Positions 56,506-64,000 of a DNA stretch of 64,000 nucleotides are shown piece after piece. Within the stretch, counting starts at the first letter, position 1, and the number at the start of each line of letters is the position of its first letter. Under the pieces are notes generated by a model. That model was not told the origin of the DNA. It was given only the letters and a program-made list of their open reading frames with translations, and did not search any database. This stretch comes from Vespa crabro (lineage: Eukaryota; Arthropoda; Insecta; Hymenoptera; Vespidae): positions 161,051 to 225,050 of the forward strand of contig NW_025813667.1 of NCBI RefSeq assembly GCF_910589235.1, given 5' to 3'. The position numbers and the translations under genes are program-made.

Positions 56506-57869
56506 TTATATTCTTGTTATATTCTTTATTCTGCATCGATAGAATATAAAATCATTGAAATTGAACGAGATTTCAAGTTTTCGTTTTTCGACGATACGCG
56601 TATATGAGCGAAAAATCGTATATACGATATGAAAGAATGTTAAAAACTTTGATTCCAATATAAAATAGATGTTTGATCTTATGAAATGCAATGATCTGAA
56701 TCGATTGGTAACACTTTTCTAACTGTTGCACAAGTATTATTTAAGATTTCACGATTTTATCTTCGCATATACCGAAATTCGCGTATGTCGATTACGTTTT
56801 TCGACAATTATCATATGAAAACGCGTATTTAAACATAGTAAAAACGTTATATTCTTGTTATATTCTTTATTCTGCATCGATAGAATATAAAATCATTGAA
56901 ATTGAACGAGATTTCAAGTTTTCGTTTTTCGACGATACGCGTATATGAGCGAAAAATCGTATATACGATATGAAAGAATGTTAAAAACTTTGATTCCAAT
57001 ATAAAATAGATGTTTGATCTTATGAAATGCAATGTTCTGAATCGATTGGTAACATTTTTCTAACTGTGGCACAAGTATTATTAAAGATTTCACGATTTTA
57101 TCTTCGCATATACCGAAATTCGCGTATGTCGATTACGTTTTTCGACAATTATCATATGAAAACGCGTATTTAAACATAGTAAAAACGTTATATTCTTGTT
57201 ATATTCTTTATTCTGCATCGATAGAATATAAAATCATTGAAATTGAACGAGATTTCAAGTTTTCGTTTTTCGACGATACGCGTATATGAGCGAAAAATCG
57301 TATATACGATATGAAAGAATGTTAAAAACTTTGATTCCAATATAAAATAGATGTTTGATCTTATGAAATGCAATGTTCTGAATCGATTGGTAACATTTTT
57401 CTAACTGTGGCACAAGTATTATTAAAGATTTCACGATTTTATCTTCGCATATACCGAAATTCGCGTATGTCGATTACGTTTTTCGACAATTATCATATGA
57501 AAACGCGTATTTATACATAGTAAAAACGTTATATTCTTGTTATATTCTTTATTCTGCATCGATAGAATATAAAATCATTGAAATTGAACGAGATTTCAAG
57601 TTTTCGTTTTTCGACGATACGCGTATATGAGCGAAAAATCGTATATACGATATGAAAGAATGTTAAAAACTTTGATTCCAATATAAAATAGATGTTTGAT
57701 CTTATGAAATGCAATGTTCTGAATCGATTGGTAACATTTTTCTAACTGTGGCACAAGTATTATTAAAGATTTCACGATTTTATCTTCGCATATACCGAAA
57801 TTCGCGTATGTCGATTACGTTTTTCGACAATTATCATATGAAAACGCGTATTTAAACATAGTAAAAACG

Positions 57870-60800
57870 TTATATTCTTGTTATATTCTTTATTCTGCAT
57901 CGATAGAATATAAAATCATTGAAATTGAACGAGATATCAAGTTTTCGTTTTTCGACGATACGCGTATATGAGCGAAAAATCGTATATACGATATGAAAGA
58001 ATGTTAAAAACTTTGATTCCAATATAAAATAGATGTTTGATCTTATGAAATGCAATGTTCTGAATCGATTGGTAACATTTTTCTAACTGTGGCACAAGTA
58101 TTATTAAAGATTTCACGATTTTATCTTCGCATATACCGAAATTCGCGTATGTCGATTATGTTTTTCGACAATTATCATATGAAAACGCGTATTTAAACAT
58201 AGTAAAAACGTTATATTCTTGTTATATTCTTTATTCTGCATCGATAGAATATAAAATCATTGAAATTGAACGAGATTTCAAGTTTTCGTTTTTCGACGAT
58301 ACGCGTATATGAGCGAAAAATCGTATATACGATATGAAAGAATGTTAAAAACTTTGATTCCAATATAAAATAGATGTTTGATCTTATGAAATGCAATGTT
58401 CGGAATCGATTGGTAACATTTTTCTAACTGTGGCACAAGTATTATTAATGATTTCACGATTTTATCATCGCATATACCGAAATTCGCGTATGTCGATTAC
58501 GTTTTTCGACAATTATCATATGAAAACGCGTATTTAAACATAGTAAAAGCGTTATATTCTTGTTATATTCTTTATTCTGCATCGATAGAATATAAAATCA
58601 TTGAAATTGAACGAGATTTCAAGTTTTCGTTTTTCGACGATACGCGTATATGAGCGAAAAATCGTATATACGATATGAAAGAATGTTAAAAACTTTGATT
58701 CCAATATAAAATAGATGTTTGATCTTATGAAATGCAATGTTCTGAATCGATTGGTAACATTTTTCTAACTGTGGCACAAGTATTATTAAAGATTTCACGA
58801 TTTTATCTTCGCATAAACCGAAATTCGCGTATGTCGATTACGTTTTTCGACAATTATCATATGAAAACGCGTATTTAAACATAGTAAAAACGTTATATTC
58901 TTGTTATATTCTTTATTCTGCATCGATAGAATATAAAATCATTGAAATTGAACGAGATATCAAGTTTTCGTTATTCGACGATACGCGTATATGAGCGAAA
59001 AATCGTATATACGATATGAAAGAATGTTAAAAACTTTGATTCCAATATAAAATAGATGTTTGATCTTATGAAATGCAATGTTCTGAATCGATTGGTAACA
59101 TTTTTCTAACTGTGGCACAAGTATTATTAAAGATTTCACGATTTTATCTTCGCAAATACCGAAATTCGCGTATGTCGATTACGTTTTTCGACAATTATCA
59201 TATGAAAACGCGTATTTAAACATAGTAAAAACGTTATATTCTTGTTATATTCTTTATTCTGCATCGATAGAATATAAAATCATTGAAATTGAACGAGATT
59301 TCAAGTTTTCGTTTTTCGACGATACGCGTATATGAGCGAAAAATCGTATATACGATATGAAAGAATGTTAAAAACTTTGATTCCAATATAAAATAGATGT
59401 TTGATCTTATGAAATGCAATGTTCTGAATCGATTGGTAACATTTTTCTAACTGTGGCACAAGTATTATTAAAGATTTCACGATTTTATCTTCGCATATAC
59501 CGAAATTCGCGTATGTCGATTACGTTTTTCGACAATAATCATATGAAAACGCGTATTTAAACATAGTAAAAGCGTTATATTCTTGTTATATTCTTTATTC
59601 TGCATCGATAGAATATAAAATCATTGAAATTGAACGAGATTTCAAGTTTTCGTTTTTCGACGATACGCGTATATGAGCGAAAAATCGTATATACGATATG
59701 AAAGAATGTTAAAAACTTTGATTCTAATATAAAATAGATGTTTGATCTTATGAAATGCAATGTTCTGAATCGATTGGTAACATTTTTCTAACTGTGGCAC
59801 AAGTATTATTAAAGATTTCACGATTTTATCTTCGCATATACCGAAATTCGCGTATGTCGATTACGTTTTTCGACAATTATCATATGAAAACGCGTATTTA
59901 AACATAGTAAAAACGTTATATTCTTGTTATATTCTTTATTCTGCATCGATAGAATATAAAATCATTGAAATTGAACGAGATATCAAGTTTTCGTTTTTCG
60001 ACGATACGCGTATATGAGCGAAAAATCGTATATACGATATGAAAGAATGTTAAAAACTTTGATTCCAATATAAAATAGATGTTTGATCTTATGAAATGCA
60101 ATGTTCTGAATCGATTGGTAACATTTTTCTAACTGTGGCACAAGTATTATTAAAGATTTCACGATTTTATCTTCGCAAATACCGAAATTCGCGTATGTCG
60201 ATTACGTTTTTCGACAATTATCATATGAAAACGCGTATTTAAACATAGTAAAAACGTTATATTCTTGTTATATTCTTTATTCTGCATCGATAGAATATAA
60301 AATCATTGAAATTGAACGAGATTTCAAGTTTTCGTTTTTCGACGATACGCGTATATGAGCGAAAAATCGTATATACGATATGAAAGAATGTTAAAAACTT
60401 TGATTCCAATATAAAATAGATGTTTGATCTTATGAAATGCAATGTTCTGAATCGATTGGTAACATTTTTCTAACTGTGGCACAAGTATTATTAAAGATTT
60501 CACGATTTTATCTTCGCATATACCGAAATTCGCGTATGTCGATTACGTTTTTCGACAATTATCATATGAAAACGCGTATTTAAACATAGTAAAAGCGTTA
60601 TATTCTTGTTATATTCTTTATTCTGCATCGATAGAATATAAAATCATTGAAATTGAACGAGATTTCAAGTTTTCGTTTTTCGACGATACGCGTATATGAG
60701 CGAAAAATCGTATATACGATATGAAAGAATGTTAAAAACTTTGATTCCAATATAAAATAGATGTTTGATCTTATGAAATGCAATGTTCTGAATCGATTGG

Positions 60801-60938
60801 TAACATTTTTCTAACTGTGGCACAAGTATTATTAAAGATTTCACGATTTTATCTTCGCAAATACCGAAATTCGCGTATGTCGATTACGTTTTTCGACAAT
60901 TATCATATGAAAACGCGTATTTAAACATAGTAAAAACG
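57870..60938 (+). repeat. 3-monomer higher-order unit, three consecutive copies
   Basis: GAGATATCAAG occurs at 57936, 58959 and 59982, and AAAAGCG near 58549, 59572 and 60595, all exactly 1023 bp (3 x 341) apart. GCAAATACC occurs at 59155 and 60178. The first unit lacks GCAAATACC. Two monomers after the last, GCAAATACC (60860) and AAAAGCG (about 61277) recur without GAGATATCAAG, as a shortened 2-monomer copy. Confidence 0.8.
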
Positions 60939-61779
60939 TTATATTCTTGTTATATTCTTTATTCTGCATCGATAGAATATAAAATCATTGAAATTGAACG
61001 AGATTTCAAGTTTTCGTTTTTCGACGATACGCGTATATGAGCGAAAAATCGTATATACGATATGAAAGAATGTTAAAAACTTTGATTCCAATATAAAATA
61101 GATGTTTGATCTTATGAAATGCAATGTTCTGAATCGATTGGTAACATTTTTCTAACTGTGGCACAAGAATTATTAAAGATTTCACGATTTTATCTTCGCA
61201 TATACCGAAATTCGCGTATGTCGATTACGTTTTTCGACAATTATCATATGAAAACGCGTATTTAAACATAGTAAAAGCGTTATATTCTTGTTATATTCTT
61301 TATTCTGCATCGATAGAATATAAAATCAATGAAATTGAACGAGATTTCAAGTTTTCGTTTTTCGACGATACGCGTATATGAGCGAAAAATCGTATATACG
61401 ATATGAAAGAATGTTAAAAACTTTGATTCCAATATAAAATAGATGTTTGATCTTATGAAATGCAATGTTCTGAATCGATTGGTAACATTTTTCTAACTGT
61501 GGCACAAGTATTATTAAAGATTTCACGATTTTATCTTCGCATATACCGAAATTCTCGTATGTCGATTACGTTTTTCGACAATTATCATATGAAAACGCGT
61601 ATTTAAACATAGTAAAAACGTTATATTCTTGTTATATTCTTTATTCTGCATCGATAGAATATAAAATCATTGAAATTGAACGAGATTTCAAGTTTTCGTT
61701 TTTCGACGATACGCGTATATGAGCGAAAAATCGTATATACGATATGAAAGAATGTTAGAAACTTTGATTCCAATATAAA

Positions 61780-62860
61780 ATAGATGTTTGATCTTATGAA
61801 ATGCAATGTTCTGAATCGATTGGTAACATTTTTCTAACTGTGGCACAAGTATTATTAAAGATTTCACGATTTTATCTTCGCATATCCCGAAATTCGCGTA
61901 TGTCGATTACGTTTTTCGACAATTATCATATGAGAACGCGTATTTAGACATAGTAAAAACGTTATATTCTTGTTATATTCTTTATTCTGCATCGATAGAA
62001 TATAAAATCATTGAAATTGAACGAGATTTCAAGTTTTCGTTTTTCGACGATACGCGTATATGAGCGAAAATCGTATATACGATATGAGAGAATGTTAAAA
62101 ACTTTGATTCCAATATAATATAGATGTTTGATCTTATGAAATGCAATGTTCTGAATCGATTGGTAACATTTTTCTAACTGTGGCACAAGTATTATTAAAG
62201 ATTTCACGATTTTATCTTCGCATATACCGAAATTCGCGTATGTCGATTACGTTTTTCGACAATTATCATATGAAAACGCGTATTTAAACATAGTAAAAAC
62301 GTTATATTCTTGTTATATTCTTTATTCTGCATCGATGGAAAATAAAATCATTGAAATTGAACGAGATTTCAAGTTTTCGTTTTTCGACGATACGCGTATA
62401 TGAGCGAAAAATCGTATATACGATATGAAAGAATGTTAAAAACTTTGATTCCAATATAAAATAGATGTTTGATCTTATGAAATGCAATGTTCGGAATCGA
62501 TTGGTAACATTTTTCTAACTGTGGCACAAGTATTATTAAAGATTTCACGATTTTATCTTCGCATATACCGAAATTCGCGTATGTCGATTACGTTTTTTCG
62601 ACAATTATCATATGAAAACGCGTATTTAAACATAGTAAAAGCGTTATATTCTTGTTATATTCTTTATTCTGCATCGATAGAATATAAAATCATTGAAATT
62701 GAACGAGATTTCAAGTTTTCGTTTTTCGACGATACGCGTATATGAGCGAAAAATCGTATATACGATATGAAAGAATGTTAAAAACTTTGATTCCAATATA
62801 AAATAGATGTTTGATCTTATGAAATGCAATGTTCTGAATCGATTGGTAACATTTTTCTAA
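61780..62860 (+). repeat. locally diverged monomers
   Basis: These few copies hold unusually many private changes: GTTAGAAAC (about 61755), CATATCCCG (about 61886), GAGAACGCG and TTTAGACAT (about 61933 and 61948), a one-base A deletion near 62067, GAGAG (about 62085), ATATAATATAG (about 62118), GATGGAAAATA (about 62335) and a T insertion near 62594. They still align with the monomer throughout. This is the most variable stretch at the right end. Confidence 0.6.
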
Positions 62861-62899
62861 CTGTGGCACAAGTATTATTAAAGATTTCACGATTTTATC

Positions 62900-63851
62900 T
62901 TCGCATAAACCGAAATTCGCGTATGTCGATTACGTTTTTCGACAATTATCATATGAAAACGCGTATTTAAACATAGTAAAAACGTTATATTCTTGTTATA
63001 TTCTTTATTCTGCATCGATAGAATATAAAATCATTGAAATTGAAAGAGATATCAAGTTTTCGTTTTCGACGATACGCGTATATGAGCGAAAAATCGTATA
63101 TACGATATGAAAGAATGTTAAAAACTTTGATTCCAATATGAAATAGATGTTTGATCTTATGAAATGCAATGTTCTGAATCGATTGGTAACATTTTTCTAA
63201 CTGTGGCACAAGTATTATTAAAGATTTCACGATTTTATCTTCGCAAATACCGAAATTCGCGTATGTCGATTACGTTTTTCGACAATTATCATATGAAAAC
63301 GCGTATTTAAACATAGTAAAAACGTTATATTCTTGTTATATTCTTTATTCTGCATCGATAGAATATAAAATCATTGAAATTGAACGAGATTTCAAGTTTT
63401 CGTTTTTCGACGATACGCGTATATGAGCGAAAAATCGTATATACGATATGAAAGAATGTTAAAAACTTTGATTCCAATATAAAATAGATGTTTGATCTTA
63501 TGAAATGCAATGTTCTGAATCGATTGGTAACATTTTTCTAACTGTGGCACAAGTATTATTAAAGATTTCACGATTTTATCTTCGCATATACCGAAATTCG
63601 CGTATGTCGATTACGTTTTTCGACAATTATCATATGAAAACGCGTATTTAAACATAGTAAAAGCGTTATATTCTTGTTATATTCTTTATTCTGCATCGAT
63701 AGAATATAAAATCATTGAAATTGAACGAGATTTCAAGTTTTCGTTTTTCGACGATACGCGTGTATGAGCGAAAAATCGTATATACGATATGAAAGAATGT
63801 TAAAAACTTTGATTCCAATATAAAATAGATGTTTGATCTTATGAAATGCAA
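62900..63851 (+). repeat. further copy of the 3-monomer unit
   Basis: The ordered markers GCATAAACC (about 62908), AGATATCAAG (63051), GCAAATACC (63246) and AAAAGCG (about 63663) match the series at 58815, 58959, 59155 and 59572. A one-base T-run deletion near 63062 shortens the spacing by one. GAAAGAG replaces GAACGAG near 63044. Confidence 0.7.
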
Positions 63852-64000
63852 TGTTCTGAATCGATTGGTAACATTTTTCTAACTGTGGCACAAGTATTAT
63901 TAAAGATTTCACGATTTTATCTTCGCATATACCGAAATTCGCGTATGTCGATTACGTTTTTCGACAATTATCATATGAAAACGCGTATTTAAACATAGTA

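Larger units (their letters stand above)
1..64000. repeat. 341-bp satellite DNA array, whole window
   Basis: Every part of the window is a copy of the same 341-bp monomer, head to tail and all in one orientation, about 187.7 copies in total. Landmark motifs such as GGTAACATTTTTCTAACTG and TCATATGAAAACGCG recur every 341 bp from end to end. Copies usually differ from the common form by only a few substitutions. Length changes are few, all single bases in A or T runs or next to them, with a net gain of 10 bases over the window. There is no unique DNA, transposon, simple-repeat interruption or inverted segment, and neither edge of the array is reached. No gene is supported anywhere in these 64 kb. 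Array size and homogeneity are typical of eukaryotic centromeric or heterochromatic satellites. I do not recognise the family by name, and its chromosomal location cannot be told from the sequence. Confidence 0.98.

Noticed and set aside
1..64000. CRISPR array
   Set aside because: The repeat is 341 bp with no short repeat and unique spacer alternation. All positions of the unit are conserved, and there are no cas genes.
1..64000. CENP-B box
   Set aside because: I compared TTCG-containing sites of the monomer with the pattern TTCGnnnnAnnCGGG and found none that fits; the CGGG end is missing in the common form.
1..64000. Tandem copies of a transposon, virus or rolling-circle element
   Set aside because: The unit has no coding capacity, terminal repeats or target-site duplications, and no polymerase, transposase or Rep-like frame occurs in any copy.
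1..64000. rRNA, tRNA or other structured RNA gene cluster
   Set aside because: No tRNA-like cloverleaf or rRNA core motif is visible. The base composition (29% G+C) and lack of long stable stems do not suit known repeated RNA genes.

Overview
The whole window is one unbroken satellite DNA array. A 341-bp monomer is repeated head to tail, always in the same orientation, about 187.7 times, and the array runs off both ends. I see no gene, RNA gene, transposon or unique flanking DNA. Short reading frames recur in every monomer but are by-products of the repetition (see rejected items). Long homogeneous arrays like this are typical of eukaryotic centromeric or other heterochromatin. The monomer is AT-rich (about 29% G+C by hand count of one copy) yet has roughly three times the CpG expected from its base composition. 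This argues against a genome with heavy germline CpG methylation and would suit an invertebrate, for example a hymenopteran insect. That taxonomic guess is weak.

Monomers are very alike, usually differing from the common form at only a few positions. Variants recur in linked sets at exact multiples of 341 bp, which reveals several domains. (1) About 0.5-17.5 kb is marked by a GAGAG variant and related modules. A segment at the left edge recurs 29 monomers later. (2) About 17.6-20.4 kb is close to the common form and keeps strict 341-bp register. (3) About 20.4-28.6 kb holds 12 one-base insertions and 1 deletion, all in A or T runs. This is a young lineage or a sequence-quality problem. (4) About 25.5-51.7 kb carries higher-order repeats. 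One family repeats with 15- then 11-monomer spacing. The clearest set has three consecutive units of 13, 15 and 15 monomers starting at 37069, 41502 and 46617. (5) About 51.4-64 kb carries shorter higher-order units: a 4-monomer duplication, a 5-monomer recurrence and a 3-monomer unit repeated three times in a row.

Within the monomer, the two halves share short motifs in the same order. The 341-bp unit is therefore probably an old dimer of a nucleosome-sized repeat of about 170 bp. One part of each monomer is rich in dyad symmetry (a 14-bp perfect palindrome beside a near-cocentred hairpin). A-tracts beside it are spaced near multiples of the DNA helical turn. These properties fit a structural chromatin role, but nothing in the sequence proves one. 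Unit boundaries below use an arbitrary register, because a tandem array has no natural start.
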